Part shown: positions 17,000 through 25,161 of the stretch, in pieces | Layout of the letters: each line of letters starts with the position of its first letter | Position numbering within the stretch: the stretch's first letter is position 1 | Assembly: GCF_003987555.1 (NCBI RefSeq) | Contig: NZ_NGJW01000001.1 | Span: forward strand, 186,001-250,000 | DNA from: Vagococcus lutrae | GTDB taxonomy: Bacteria > Bacillota > Bacilli > Lactobacillales > Vagococcaceae | Direction of reading: 5' to 3' | DNA length: 64,000 nt | The notes under the pieces: model-generated | Database searches by the model: none | Seen by the model: the letters and a program-made list of their open reading frames with translations, nothing else | What the model was told of the DNA's origin: nothing | Program-made: the position numbers and the translations under genes

Positions 17000-17800
17000 T
17001 TATTCTCCTTCTATGCGCTCATCTAACCACGCTTGAATCATCTCAAAAGAAAAGCCTCGTCGAGCTAATCCTTGTTTGACCTTTTGCACGCGCGCTTTTT
17101 CATCTAGCCGATGTGACGAACGCCATATCTTTTCGCCAGCACGTGCTAACGCCTCGCGCTGCGCTTCTTCATCCGGCTCAATCTCCAAGATATCGATTGC
17201 TGCTTGACCAATGTCAAAGGAAAAACCTTTTGTAACGAGATGTTTTAAGACTTTTTGTTGCTGATGTTGAAAACTATCCTTACGATAACGACGAAACGCT
17301 TTTTCAGCTAGCTTAGCCGCATTTTCTAAAGCTGTTTTTGTATCATAAAGTGACAACGCCTGCTCCGCACAGTCTGGCGCAATCCCTCGCTTACGCAATT
17401 GTTGTAACACGACTTGCGGTCCCTTATCGCCCATACGCATTTGCGTGCGCACGTAACTCTCAGCATACTGCACGTCATCTATTAATTTTAACTCTTTTAA
17501 TTTTCCAATAATATCACTAATCGCGTCTTCGGCAATTTCATGCTCACGCAAGTAGCGTTTGACCTCGGCTTCCGATCGCAGCTGATAACTCAAATAATGT
17601 AGACTACGCTGATATCCTTCATCTATCGCGGTATCATGACGCAATTGTTGTAAGGCAGCCGTGTCGAGCGTCGTGCCTTTCAATAAACGATGTCGCACTA
17701 GCACATCTTCTGACACGCTTAAGCTGACACCTGAATCAAACAACACTTTATAGCGCCCAGGCTTTTTCGTCTGAGCTATTTTCACAACCGTTTCCGCCAC
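17000..17800 (-). CDS. recX: Regulatory protein RecX
   Basis: 266 residues, matching the long RecX proteins of Firmicutes. RecX binds RecA filaments and modulates recombination. The protein is made of repeated three-helix units; visible are LHYLSYQLRSEAEVKRYL (about 65-82), the KLKELKLIDDVQYAESYVRT unit and the QLRKRGI segment (about 134-140). The start is a GTG at 17798-17800 with an upstream AGGTGAGG. It is the first gene of the recX-mutY pair. The ComK-like gene ends 124 nt upstream. Confidence 0.93.
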   Translation of the reverse strand: MAETVVKIAQTKKPGRYKVLFDSGVSLSVSEDVLVRHRLLKGTTLDTAALQQLRHDTAIDEGYQRSLHYLSYQLRSEAEVKRYLREHEIAEDAISDIIGKLKELKLIDDVQYAESYVRTQMRMGDKGPQVVLQQLRKRGIAPDCAEQALSLYDTKTALENAAKLAEKAFRRYRKDSFQHQQQKVLKHLVTKGFSFDIGQAAIDILEIEPDEEAQREALARAGEKIWRSSHRLDEKARVQKVKQGLARRGFSFEMIQAWLDERIEGE

Positions 17801-17923
17801 TTACCTCACCTCTCATTTTCTCTACTCTTTCTAACGCTATCCCTTATCATATCATTAAATCAAAAAGTCTGGCAAAAAGAATGATAGACGCCCTTCAAAC
17901 ACCGATTGATGCTAACACATCCA

Positions 17924-18676
17924 CTACCTCCGCCAAATCAACGCCTCTATGTAAGAAACAGAGCGACCGCTTGAGAAAAAAGCCATCGCCTCCTCTAATG
18001 ACTGACAAACCACTGGCTTTTGCTTACTCCCTCCATGCTGCGCGATGTAGTGACGCCACTCATCACTTAAAGGAGCCGTAAACGACAAATGATGCAGCGA
18101 AGTACGCTCGATAAAATAATCAAAAAAGGTCGAAAAAACATCGCAGACATCACGCACGTGAATTAATCGTTGATGAAAACTACGATAAGAACTATTGAGA
18201 TGACAATGATACTGACCATTAAAACAAATATCTAACCGATACGGACTTTCTTCCTTCGTCAAATCCAAAAATGAAAAAACCTGGTCAAAATTGAACCATA
18301 CGCTGGCGTACTGACTCGGTCCAGTTAATGGCAACCAAATACCATACTGATGATGTAAAAATGGCTGTTTCTTTATACGACGACCACTCAGTAAAGAAAA
18401 TAACTGTCGTTGCGTATCATAGTCATCGACTTGCAATTTCGACATCTGATGAATAAGCTGCCCCGTCGTTCGCTCGACAAAAACAGGTAGACTATCCCTT
18501 TGAAAAACTAAACTCCCCTTTACGCAACGGGATTCATACGGCATGACTAACAATGTTTCCTTTGTCAACACGACATCTGCTTGCGGACGGGCAATCTCAT
18601 ACCATTCACTCAAATCATACTCTTTCACAACTTTGACCTCTTGTGACAAACATTCATTTTGAATCTTCTCGTACAT
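17924..18676 (-). CDS. comK: ComK-like competence transcription factor
   Basis: 250 residues, longer than Bacillus ComK (about 190). The central part follows the ComK pattern: LLSGRRIKKQPFLHHQYGIW (ComK: AGRK...KPPI...NQIF), then WFNFDQVFSF (ComK: WISHVHVKEF), then CFNGQYHCHLNSSYRSFHQR (ComK: FSNGKTMELPISYNSFENQ). ComK switches on DNA-uptake genes in bacilli. The C-terminal about 70 residues are not matched in ComK. It is divergent from the sigma-factor gene. The start has an AAAGGA site about 10 nt upstream. The family call rests on remembered motif similarity and needs a profile search; DNA-binding activity is inferred. Confidence 0.65.
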   Translation of the reverse strand: MYEKIQNECLSQEVKVVKEYDLSEWYEIARPQADVVLTKETLLVMPYESRCVKGSLVFQRDSLPVFVERTTGQLIHQMSKLQVDDYDTQRQLFSLLSGRRIKKQPFLHHQYGIWLPLTGPSQYASVWFNFDQVFSFLDLTKEESPYRLDICFNGQYHCHLNSSYRSFHQRLIHVRDVCDVFSTFFDYFIERTSLHHLSFTAPLSDEWRHYIAQHGGSKQKPVVCQSLEEAMAFFSSGRSVSYIEALIWRR

Positions 18677-18750
18677 CGTTTACTCATCCTTTCTTTATTA
18701 TTAAATTTTCCCTTTTTATATAGAATATGCTAAAAAAAGATGAAATGAAC

Positions 18751-18772
18751 GTTTTTTTGATGTTTTTTTGAT
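18751..18772. repeat. Tandem 11-bp repeat in divergent competence-type promoter region
   Basis: Two perfect head-to-tail copies of GTTTTTTTGAT (18751-18761 and 18762-18772), one helical turn each, lie between the ComK-like gene and the sigma-factor gene. The spacing would place two proteins on one face of DNA. Regulator unknown. Confidence 0.55.
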
Positions 18773-18798
18773 TAAATAACACTTCGTATTTTTTACAC

Positions 18799-18831
18799 CA
18801 TTTCGATACACTTTAACTGTCAACCGGTTGA
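18799..18831 (+). promoter_or_regulatory. CATTTCGATA motif and TCAACCGGTTGA palindrome upstream of sigma gene
   Basis: CATTTCGATA (18799-18808) recurs once more before the downstream DUF1659 gene, at a similar distance from its start codon. Next to it lies a perfect 12-bp palindrome, TCAACCGGTTGA (18820-18831). The first may be a promoter element read by the encoded sigma factor; the second looks like an operator. Both roles are inferred. Confidence 0.45.
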
Positions 18832-18856
18832 ACATTATTAAATAAAGGTGAAAAAT

Positions 18857-19411
18857 ATGAAACAATCAAAAGAAGAACGGATAAACCCCTACATCGGGAT
18901 CGTCTACGGCGTCTTGAAACAACTACACATCGCCCCTAATCATGTCGATTACGAAGATTGGTTACAAACGGGACTACTCATCCTATGCGAATGTCTAGAA
19001 AAAGTCTCACTCGATTTTGAAACTGAAGAACGCGCCTATCACTTTCGCGGTATTCTCTTTCGTCTCGTCAAATCACGGATGATCGACCGCATTCGCCAAC
19101 AACAACGTCAAACACGACACCAAGCAGTAGAAGATAGTCAGTTACAAACAGCCGTCGACCCGTCAACACAAACAGAAGAAGCGCTCGTTGAAGAAGTCGA
19201 TTATGCACTATATAAACAAACCATTTGGCCACATCTCTCACAACGCGAACGAGCCTATCTCATCGCCACTATGGAGAAAGGCTGGACGATACCAGAAATC
19301 GCACGCTACTACCATGTCAGCCGTCATGCCGTCTATAAATGGCGTAACCAACTCGCTCTAAAAAGCTTGCGTTATTTTTTTAATAATCATCGCGACGATA
19401 ACTTAAACTAA
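18857..19411 (+). CDS. Sigma-70 family factor, ComX/SigH-like
   Basis: 184 residues from the ATG at 18857, which has an AAAGGTG site 6 nt upstream; an in-frame GTG at 18848 lies within that site and is unlikely. It contains a region 2-like part (YEDWLQTGLLILCECLEKV and FRLVKSRMIDRIRQQQ, about 35-85) and a region 4 helix-turn-helix (LSQRERAYLIA...WTIPEIARYYHVSRHAVYKW, about 130-170). Size and layout match the small alternative sigma factors of Lactobacillales related to ComX/SigH, which control competence. It is divergent from a ComK-like gene and followed by a DUF1659/DUF2922 pair. The regulon is unknown. Confidence 0.82.
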   Translation: MKQSKEERINPYIGIVYGVLKQLHIAPNHVDYEDWLQTGLLILCECLEKVSLDFETEERAYHFRGILFRLVKSRMIDRIRQQQRQTRHQAVEDSQLQTAVDPSTQTEEALVEEVDYALYKQTIWPHLSQRERAYLIATMEKGWTIPEIARYYHVSRHAVYKWRNQLALKSLRYFFNNHRDDNLN

Positions 19412-19470
19412 ATGATTTCTAATGTTATTTAATAAAAAAATGCGAAATTAGGGTTAACATTTTGCCCCTT

Positions 19471-19480
19471 CATTTCGATA
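19471..19480 (+). promoter_or_regulatory. Second copy of CATTTCGATA motif
   Basis: An exact copy of the 10-mer found upstream of the sigma-factor gene, here 56 nt before the DUF1659 start codon (48 nt in the other case). It is a candidate recognition element of the local sigma factor; no normal sigma-A promoter is obvious here. Confidence 0.4.
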
Positions 19481-19536
19481 TTATTAGTGTAAGACGTCGC
19501 GACATGCTTACAAAAAAAGAGAGAGGAGCAATCAAA

Positions 19537-19743
19537 ATGAAAGAATGGATTAGTAACCAAGTAGAATTACACTTTGCAGTGGATGGGGAGGAAAAAATGA
19601 AGAAACAAACGATTTCTAACATCATTCAAAACCCAGCTGAAAGTGACGTACTCGCCTATGCTCGTTTAATTGAACGTCTCGTCCCTGAAAAGATGAACTT
19701 AGACAGCACAGTGCTTGTCGAAAAAACACGCTTTACCGCGTAA
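19537..19743 (+). CDS. DUF1659 family small protein
   Basis: 68 residues from the ATG at 19537, chosen because GAGAGGAG lies 8-15 nt upstream; the longer reading from 19462 has no ribosome site. The sequence (VELHFAVDGEEKMKKQTISN...ALARLIERL-type helix...VEKTRF) fits the DUF1659 family of small cytoplasmic proteins. Members are commonly paired with DUF2922 proteins, as here. The function is unknown. It lies downstream of the sigma-factor gene and is probably co-regulated with it. Confidence 0.75.
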   Translation: MKEWISNQVELHFAVDGEEKMKKQTISNIIQNPAESDVLAYARLIERLVPEKMNLDSTVLVEKTRFTA

Positions 19744-19770
19744 TTTTACATTTTGAAAGGAGATATTAGT

Positions 19771-19983
19771 ATGAAAAAATTACAAATGATTTTTAAAAAC
19801 GGAACGGGTAAAAAAGTCACCTTGACACAACGTGACTGCCGCGACGACTTAACAGCGGAAACAGTCCGTGAAGTAATGGCTGGGGTAGCTAATCTCGCTT
19901 TAATCGAGAAAAAAGGTATCGCCCAATACGTCGAACCCGTCAGCGCTCACTATGTCGAAACAATCACAACCGACTTGTTTTAA
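19771..19983 (+). CDS. DUF2922 family small protein
   Basis: 70 residues from the ATG at 19771, preceded by GAAAGGAG at 8-nt spacing. Pattern: MKKLQMIFKNGTGKKVTLTQ, then LTAETVREVMAGVANLALI, then YVETITTDLF at the end, which fits DUF2922. It follows the DUF1659 gene by 27 nt and ends at a strong terminator, so the two form a small operon. Role unknown; the placement suggests the regulon of the upstream sigma factor. Confidence 0.75.
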   Translation: MKKLQMIFKNGTGKKVTLTQRDCRDDLTAETVREVMAGVANLALIEKKGIAQYVEPVSAHYVETITTDLF

Positions 19984-19995
19984 TATAATGTAAGA

Positions 19996-20028
19996 AAAGG
20001 CAGTTACCGGAATGGTAACTGCCTTTTT
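19996..20028 (+). terminator. Terminator after DUF2922 gene
   Basis: A perfect 13-bp stem AAAGGCAGTTACC / GGTAACTGCCTTT with a 5-nt loop, followed by a T-run. Confidence 0.92.
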
Positions 20029-20105
20029 GATGTTGCTACCGTTTTAACCTTTTTTTTGATATACTTAAAGAAAACAAGTCTTGATAAGAAAGAGTGGTAC
20101 TATAC

Positions 20106-21050
20106 ATGGAAAAAATATTAATTACAGGTGGAGCTGGTTTCATAGGATCAAACCTAGCGAATCATTTGTCAGCAGAATACGACATTACAGTCGTCGATGA
20201 TTTGAGTATGGGAAGCGAGTCCAACTTAGACAAATCGGATAACATTCACTTTCATCATGAATCGGTATTAAATACAACTTTCATGACGAAGCTACTTACA
20301 GAACAAAATTTTGACTATATTTTCCATTTAGCAGCTATTGCCAGTGTCGCTGACTCAGTCGAACGTCCAATCGAAACACATGACGTTAACTTTAATAGCG
20401 TTCTGACTATGTTAGAAACTTTACGTCATTTACCAAACAGACGCTTAAAACGTTTAGTATTTGCTTCGTCTGCTGCGGTATACGGTGACGAACCAACACT
20501 TCCGAAACAAGAAGAGAGTGTCATTCGCCCACTCACCCCTTATGCTATAGATAAGTTTGCTGCAGAGAAATTCGTTCTTTCCTACCATCATTTATATGGT
20601 GTACCGACTGCTGCCGTTCGCTTTTTCAATGTTTATGGTCCAAATCAAAATCCGAGTTCACCGTATTCAGGTGTTATCTCCATTTTAACCGATCGCTTTA
20701 TGAAAAAAGTAAATGGCGAAGATAGTCAGTTTACCCTTTTTGGAGATGGCGAACAGACACGTGATTTTGTCTATGTTAAAGATGTTTTACAAGCGTTATG
20801 GTTGGTTGCCACGAAAGAACAAGCTCTCGGAGAAGTCTACAATGTAGGGACGGGTATTGCCACATCCTTAAATAATCTAATTGACAGCATGCATCAATCT
20901 CTGTCAGTCGAGCTACCTATTCAGCATGAAGCAACTCGTGAAGGGGACATTCCTTTTTCCTATGCGAATATTAAAAAATTAACTTCACTCGGTTACCGAC
21001 CTAAATATACTATTCAAACTGGAATTCATGAGTATTTACAATCTTTTTAA
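20106..21050 (+). CDS. galE: NAD-dependent UDP-glucose 4-epimerase
   Basis: 314 residues from the ATG at 20106 (an in-frame GTG at 20094 lacks a ribosome site). It is an extended short-chain dehydrogenase/reductase: GGAGFIGSNLA binds NAD at the N-terminus, the catalytic Ser region is FASSAAVYGD, and the catalytic YAIDKF gives Tyr and Lys (about residue 150). The substrate domain includes VRFFNVYGPNQNPSSPYSGV and the QTRDFVYVKD signature. It likely interconverts UDP-Glc and UDP-Gal (or the GlcNAc/GalNAc pair), which would feed UDP-galactopyranose to Glf for the capsule. It is monocistronic and convergent with mnaA. Confidence 0.85.
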   Translation: MEKILITGGAGFIGSNLANHLSAEYDITVVDDLSMGSESNLDKSDNIHFHHESVLNTTFMTKLLTEQNFDYIFHLAAIASVADSVERPIETHDVNFNSVLTMLETLRHLPNRRLKRLVFASSAAVYGDEPTLPKQEESVIRPLTPYAIDKFAAEKFVLSYHHLYGVPTAAVRFFNVYGPNQNPSSPYSGVISILTDRFMKKVNGEDSQFTLFGDGEQTRDFVYVKDVLQALWLVATKEQALGEVYNVGTGIATSLNNLIDSMHQSLSVELPIQHEATREGDIPFSYANIKKLTSLGYRPKYTIQTGIHEYLQSF

Positions 21051-21057
21051 AATAGCT

Positions 21058-21090
21058 AAAAAGCACTGTTTTTCAACAGTGCTTTTTTTA
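21058..21090. terminator. Bidirectional terminator between galE and mnaA
   Basis: Stem AAAAAGCACTGTT / AACAGTGCTTTTT with T-runs on both strands, between converging genes. Confidence 0.9.
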
Positions 21091-22230
21091 TTTAAAATCA
21101 GCCGGACGAGGTGCTTTATCAAAAGCATACGCAATGGCTTGTAATATACGTTGACTAGCTATTCCATCTCCATACGGATTAGGCGCTTCACTCATCATTT
21201 TATAACGTCCCTTATCTTCTAGCAATTCTTTTGTCGCTTTCTTAACGGCATGATAGTCCGTTCCGACTAAATGCAATGTACCTGCCTCAACGCCTTCTGG
21301 TCTTTCAGTCGTATCTCGTAAAACTAAGACGGGCTTGTTAAGGGAAGGAGCTTCCTCTTGAATTCCACCCGAATCCGTCAAAATCAAATAGCTACGAGCC
21401 GCTAAATTATGAAAATCTAATACTTCTAGTGGCTCTATCAGATGAACTCGTTCTACGTTACCTAAAACATCCTCTGCCACTTCTCTCACCTTTGGATTAA
21501 GGTGCATCGGATAGATAAGTTCAACATCAGGTGTTTCTATAACAATTTCTTTTAGAGCTGTGAAAACATCTCGCATTGGTTCTCCTAAATTTTCACGACG
21601 ATGCATGGTCACTAAAATAATCCGCTGTTTATCATCGATGGACGACAATACTTCATGGTGATAATCTTTTTTCACTGTATACTGCAACGCGTCAATCACT
21701 GTATTACCCGTAATAAAAATATGTTCATCATTTTTTCCTTCTGCTAGCAAATGCTCTCTAGCTAACGATGTAGGAGCAAAATAATCATCTGCAATCACGT
21801 CAATCAGTTGTCGATTAATCTCTTCTGGAAATGGTGAGTACTTTTGCCAAGTACGTAACCCTGCTTCAACATGACCGACACGGATTTGATGATAAAAGGC
21901 AGAGAGACTAGCCGCGTATGCAGTGGTAGTATCTCCATGGACTAACACCATATCCGGCTTTTCTTTGCGCATAATTTCGTCAAGCTTAAGCAAAACGCGA
22001 CTCGTGATTTCAGCGAGCGATTGATTGGGACGCATGATATCCAAATCATAATCTGGGATAATCTCAAAAGCTGTTAAAACCTGATCTAACATCTCACGGT
22101 GTTGCGCTGTCACAACCACACATGATTCAAATATATCTGCTTCTTTTTTCATTTCTTGAACAAGAGGCACCATTTTGATTGCTTCTGGACGGGTTCCAAA
22201 GACACTCATCACCTTGATTTTTTTTGTCAC
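21088..22230 (-). CDS. mnaA: UDP-N-acetylglucosamine 2-epimerase (non-hydrolysing)
   Basis: 380 residues, the normal length. It interconverts UDP-GlcNAc and UDP-ManNAc in the cytoplasm. Visible: VMSVFGTRPEAIKMVPLV at the N-terminus, VHGDTTTAYAASLSAFYHQI, the GHVEAGLRT motif, FPEEINRQLIDVIAD, and LTDSGGIQEEAPSLNKPVL near residue 290. The start is a GTG (22228-22230) with GGGAG upstream. UDP-ManNAc is the donor for TagA in the teichoic acid cluster about 30 kb away, so this gene probably serves that pathway although it sits beside the capsule operon. It has its own promoter and a terminator shared with galE. Confidence 0.95.
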   Translation of the reverse strand: MTKKIKVMSVFGTRPEAIKMVPLVQEMKKEADIFESCVVVTAQHREMLDQVLTAFEIIPDYDLDIMRPNQSLAEITSRVLLKLDEIMRKEKPDMVLVHGDTTTAYAASLSAFYHQIRVGHVEAGLRTWQKYSPFPEEINRQLIDVIADDYFAPTSLAREHLLAEGKNDEHIFITGNTVIDALQYTVKKDYHHEVLSSIDDKQRIILVTMHRRENLGEPMRDVFTALKEIVIETPDVELIYPMHLNPKVREVAEDVLGNVERVHLIEPLEVLDFHNLAARSYLILTDSGGIQEEAPSLNKPVLVLRDTTERPEGVEAGTLHLVGTDYHAVKKATKELLEDKGRYKMMSEAPNPYGDGIASQRILQAIAYAFDKAPRPADFK

Positions 22231-22287
22231 GACACACTTGCTCCCTTCAACATTCCGTCATCCTATAGTATTTCCTGTGTTACTTCT

Positions 22288-22315
22288 ATCATAGCATATC
22301 TCATCCATTTCCCAA
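22288..22315 (-). promoter_or_regulatory. Putative mnaA promoter
   Basis: On the minus strand: TTGGGA (22310-22315), 16-nt spacer, TATGAT (22288-22293), about 55 nt before the GTG start. It follows the terminator of the capsule operon, which supports separate transcription of mnaA. Confidence 0.5.
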
Positions 22316-22320
22316 TAAAA

Positions 22321-22349
22321 AAAATCCAAATGACAAGCATTTGGATTTT
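22321..22349 (-). terminator. Terminator at end of capsule operon (after galU)
   Basis: Perfect 12-bp stem AAAATCCAAATG / CATTTGGATTTT, 5-nt loop, with a run of eight T on the minus strand. Confidence 0.9.
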
Positions 22350-22356
22350 ATAACGT

Positions 22357-23250
22357 TTACGCCTCTTGTTCTGATTCTTTCAGCTCTTCTGCTAGTTCTA
22401 CGATAAAGTCTTTTAGATTATCTTTGACCTCTGGATGTTCCAATCCATACTCGATACTTGTTTTTAAGAAGCCAAACTTATCCCCAACGTCATAACGTTT
22501 ACCTGTAAACTGATGGGCAAAGACACGTTGCGTTTTATTTAACGTGTCAATCGCATCGGTTAACTGGATTTCATTTCCTGCACCAGGTTCTTGATGTTCT
22601 AAAATATCAAAAATTTCTGGTGTCAATAAGTAACGACCGATAATCGCCAAATCACTAGGCGCTTCTTCTGGAGATGGTTTTTCCACAAAGTTACGCACGC
22701 TGTACAATCCTTCTTCCATTTGCTCTTCAGGATTGATAATGCCGTATTTTGACGTGTCTTCATGTGGCACTTCCATGACCGCAATGGTCGCCGCTTTATT
22801 TTTATCATAGTTATTAATCAGCTGTTTCGTCAGAGGAATTTCATCACTCATCAAATCATCACCTAACATGACAACAAACGGCTCATTCCCAACAAACGCT
22901 TTTCCTAGTGATACCGCATGACCTAGCCCTTGTGGATGTGATTGACGGATGAAATGTAAATTAAGCCCGGTTGTTTCTTGCACCAATGCTAACAAGTCAT
23001 CTTTACCTTTTGATTTTAAATTTGTTTCTAATTCTAAATTCGCATCAAAATGATCTTCAATCGGGCGCTTTGCTTTCCCCGTCACGATTAAAATATCTTC
23101 AATCCCTGACGCAATCGCTTCTTCAACGATGAACTGAATCGTTGGCTTATCCACAATCGGCAACATTTCTTTTGCCATGGCTTTCGTTGCGGGTAAAAAT
23201 CTCGTCCCTAAACCTGCCGCTGGAATAATCGCTTTTTTTACTTTACTCAT
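22357..23250 (-). CDS. galU: UTP-glucose-1-phosphate uridylyltransferase
   Basis: 297 residues from the ATG at 23250, which follows GAGGAG at 8-nt spacing; the longer reading starts before that site. It makes UDP-glucose from UTP and glucose-1-phosphate. The nucleotide-binding [20 protein letters not shown] is at the N-terminus, with [13 protein letters not shown] and [11 protein letters not shown] following, as in all GalU proteins. UDP-Glc is the precursor for Ugd and GalE, so placement as the last gene of the capsule operon fits. Terminated by the hairpin just downstream. Confidence 0.96.
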   Translation of the reverse strand: MSKVKKAIIPAAGLGTRFLPATKAMAKEMLPIVDKPTIQFIVEEAIASGIEDILIVTGKAKRPIEDHFDANLELETNLKSKGKDDLLALVQETTGLNLHFIRQSHPQGLGHAVSLGKAFVGNEPFVVMLGDDLMSDEIPLTKQLINNYDKNKAATIAVMEVPHEDTSKYGIINPEEQMEEGLYSVRNFVEKPSPEEAPSDLAIIGRYLLTPEIFDILEHQEPGAGNEIQLTDAIDTLNKTQRVFAHQFTGKRYDVGDKFGFLKTSIEYGLEHPEVKDNLKDFIVELAEELKESEQEA

Positions 23251-23286
23251 TTGACATAACTCCTCAATCATTATATTTTAAGCTCA

Positions 23287-24210
23287 TTATGGTAAGTCAA
23301 GCTGTTCTTTTAAAAGCGCTTGAACTCGTGCTAACTCTTCTGGACTAATATCTTGATAGGAAACACCTTCACGCATGGCGCCAACCCCTTGAAGCTGGTC
23401 GTTTTCAATATGTGAAAAGGCATCCCAGTATTTACTTTGCATGGCCGTCATCTGACTCCACGGAATATCTGTCTTCACATGGTCTTCAAGTGTGTTTAAA
23501 ATAGTCCCATAATTGGCAATAATACTTGGACTCATCGCTTTTTTGATAATCGCCATGACAACTTTACGTTGACGCTCTTGACGTCCATAATCACCATTAG
23601 GATCATCATAACGCATACGAATGTAAGCAAGTGCTGCATCCCCATCTAATTGAAGTGGTCCTTGATGGAATTCATATCCATCCTGAGTAAACTCAATGTT
23701 ATTTTCTAACTGAATTTTCCCAACGGCCTCAACGATTTCTTTTAAACCATGCATATTGATACTGACATAGTGGTCTATTGGGACTCCTAATAGCTTTTCT
23801 GTGGAGTCCATAGACATCTCTGCACCACCAAAAGCATAAGCATGATTTAGCTTATCAAGTGTCCCTAATCCGACCATCTCTGTATAAGTATCTCGTGGGA
23901 TACTTACGATTGTCGTCTGTTCTCTCTCTGGACTGACTGTAGCAATCATTATAGAGTCTGAACGTCCCTGTTCGGTACGACCCAACTCACCAGTATCAAT
24001 CCCTAAAAGTAATATCGACATGGCTTCTCCTTGTTTCACTGAAACTGGTTTTTCACGCAACTGTGACTTGATACGAGTAGACTCTTCATAAACACCATCG
24101 GCAGTTTTCTTAACGTCAAAATAGACCTTACCTAAGTAACCACCAACCATGATTAGCAGTATCACTATAACAGATAAAATACTTAATATTATCTTTTTGC
24201 TTTTAGACAT
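23287..24210 (-). CDS. LCP (LytR-CpsA-Psr) family glycopolymer ligase
   Basis: 307 residues: short cytoplasmic start, one membrane segment (about 8-28), then the extracellular LCP catalytic domain. Conserved elements are LLLGIDTGELGRTEQGRSDS with the Arg/Asp pair, VSIPRDTYTEM, KLNHAYAFGGAEM and YIRMRYDDPNGDYGRQERQR. LCP enzymes move lipid-linked polymer onto peptidoglycan. Because this copy lies in the capsule operon, between galU and a glycosyltransferase, it probably attaches the capsule. A second LCP gene lies in the teichoic acid region. Confidence 0.93.
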   Translation of the reverse strand: MSKSKKIILSILSVIVILLIMVGGYLGKVYFDVKKTADGVYEESTRIKSQLREKPVSVKQGEAMSILLLGIDTGELGRTEQGRSDSIMIATVSPEREQTTIVSIPRDTYTEMVGLGTLDKLNHAYAFGGAEMSMDSTEKLLGVPIDHYVSINMHGLKEIVEAVGKIQLENNIEFTQDGYEFHQGPLQLDGDAALAYIRMRYDDPNGDYGRQERQRKVVMAIIKKAMSPSIIANYGTILNTLEDHVKTDIPWSQMTAMQSKYWDAFSHIENDQLQGVGAMREGVSYQDISPEELARVQALLKEQLDLP

Positions 24211-24214
24211 TTAT

Positions 24215-25159
24215 TCACCTCTTCTGACGAGTTTTTAATATTTTTTTTATATTTCGTTTAATATTTTCAATATTTACTTGTCGAACAGCTACAATCGGTA
24301 TTTTATTTTCCATAAAAGTTTTTATTAATCTTAATTTTTCTGACAAACTAAAATTGTAGTAATTTGATTCTATCAACCAATGCAAACCATTTATGTTCAT
24401 TTTTTTATACAAGTATGGATCTAAATTATTACTTATATACTCGTTATATTTTAAAAATGTTTTTATTCTTATTATAAATTTATCCTTTTGATAACTTGTT
24501 GTAAGTGTACCTGAGTCTCTTGTTACGCAGTAGAGCAAATCTTCAGAGGTTGCGATTTTGTTCGCCGTTAATCCCGCCTTTACTGAAAACATCACGTCAT
24601 TAGAAACTATTATTTCATCAAATTTTATGTTATTCGCTTTAATAAAGTCACTACGATACATCTTCGACCAAGGTACAATAAAATTTATTCTTAAAAAAGT
24701 TTCATTTATTTTATTCGGCTTGTCCAAATATCTTAAAACTAAATTATTCAAAACATAGTGTCTGTCTGAGAGTTCTTTTGTACGTTCATCTATACTAGTA
24801 CTTAAGAAGTATATAATGTCAACTGCGCTATTTATTTTATTATATAGGGATTTATAATAATTAGGCATAAAATAGTCATCAGCATCCGCAAAAACTAGCC
24901 ATTCTCCTACAGCTTTTTTAAGTCCTATATTTCTACACGTACCAGCTCCCTTAATCCCCTCATTGAAAAAAAGAGATAAATTTGTGAACTCACAAACCAT
25001 TTCTATAATACTCGATATATCCTCAGTACTTCTATCATCAACAATAATGACCTCTAATAAATCATCGTTTTTTTTTAAATCTATAGACTTCAATAATCTT
25101 TTCAATTTGCCTACTGAGTTATAATGTGGAACGATAATGCTAACTCTTTTTTTATACAT
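24215..25159 (-). CDS. Glycosyltransferase family 2
   Basis: 314 residues with a GT-A fold GT2 domain in the first 200: VSIIVPHYNSVGKLKRLLKS, EVIIVDDRSTEDI, GAGTCRNIGLKKAVGEW, and the metal/nucleotide motif VFADADDYF. It should add a sugar to the lipid-linked capsule repeat unit at the inner membrane face; donor and linkage cannot be told. The sequence is very AT-rich, like the whole centre of the capsule operon. It is only 4 nt from the LCP gene and 2 nt from the next glycosyltransferase. Confidence 0.9.
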   Translation of the reverse strand: MYKKRVSIIVPHYNSVGKLKRLLKSIDLKKNDDLLEVIIVDDRSTEDISSIIEMVCEFTNLSLFFNEGIKGAGTCRNIGLKKAVGEWLVFADADDYFMPNYYKSLYNKINSAVDIIYFLSTSIDERTKELSDRHYVLNNLVLRYLDKPNKINETFLRINFIVPWSKMYRSDFIKANNIKFDEIIVSNDVMFSVKAGLTANKIATSEDLLYCVTRDSGTLTTSYQKDKFIIRIKTFLKYNEYISNNLDPYLYKKMNINGLHWLIESNYYNFSLSEKLRLIKTFMENKIPIVAVRQVNIENIKRNIKKILKTRQKR

Positions 25160-25161
25160 AC

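Noticed and set aside
17840-17905. Possible hairpin between recX and the ComK-like gene
   Set aside because: Only four-base arms (GTCT/AGAC) and no T-run; not a convincing terminator.
18848-18850. GTG as start of the sigma factor
   Set aside because: It forms part of the AAAGGTG ribosome site; the ATG at 18857 has proper spacing.
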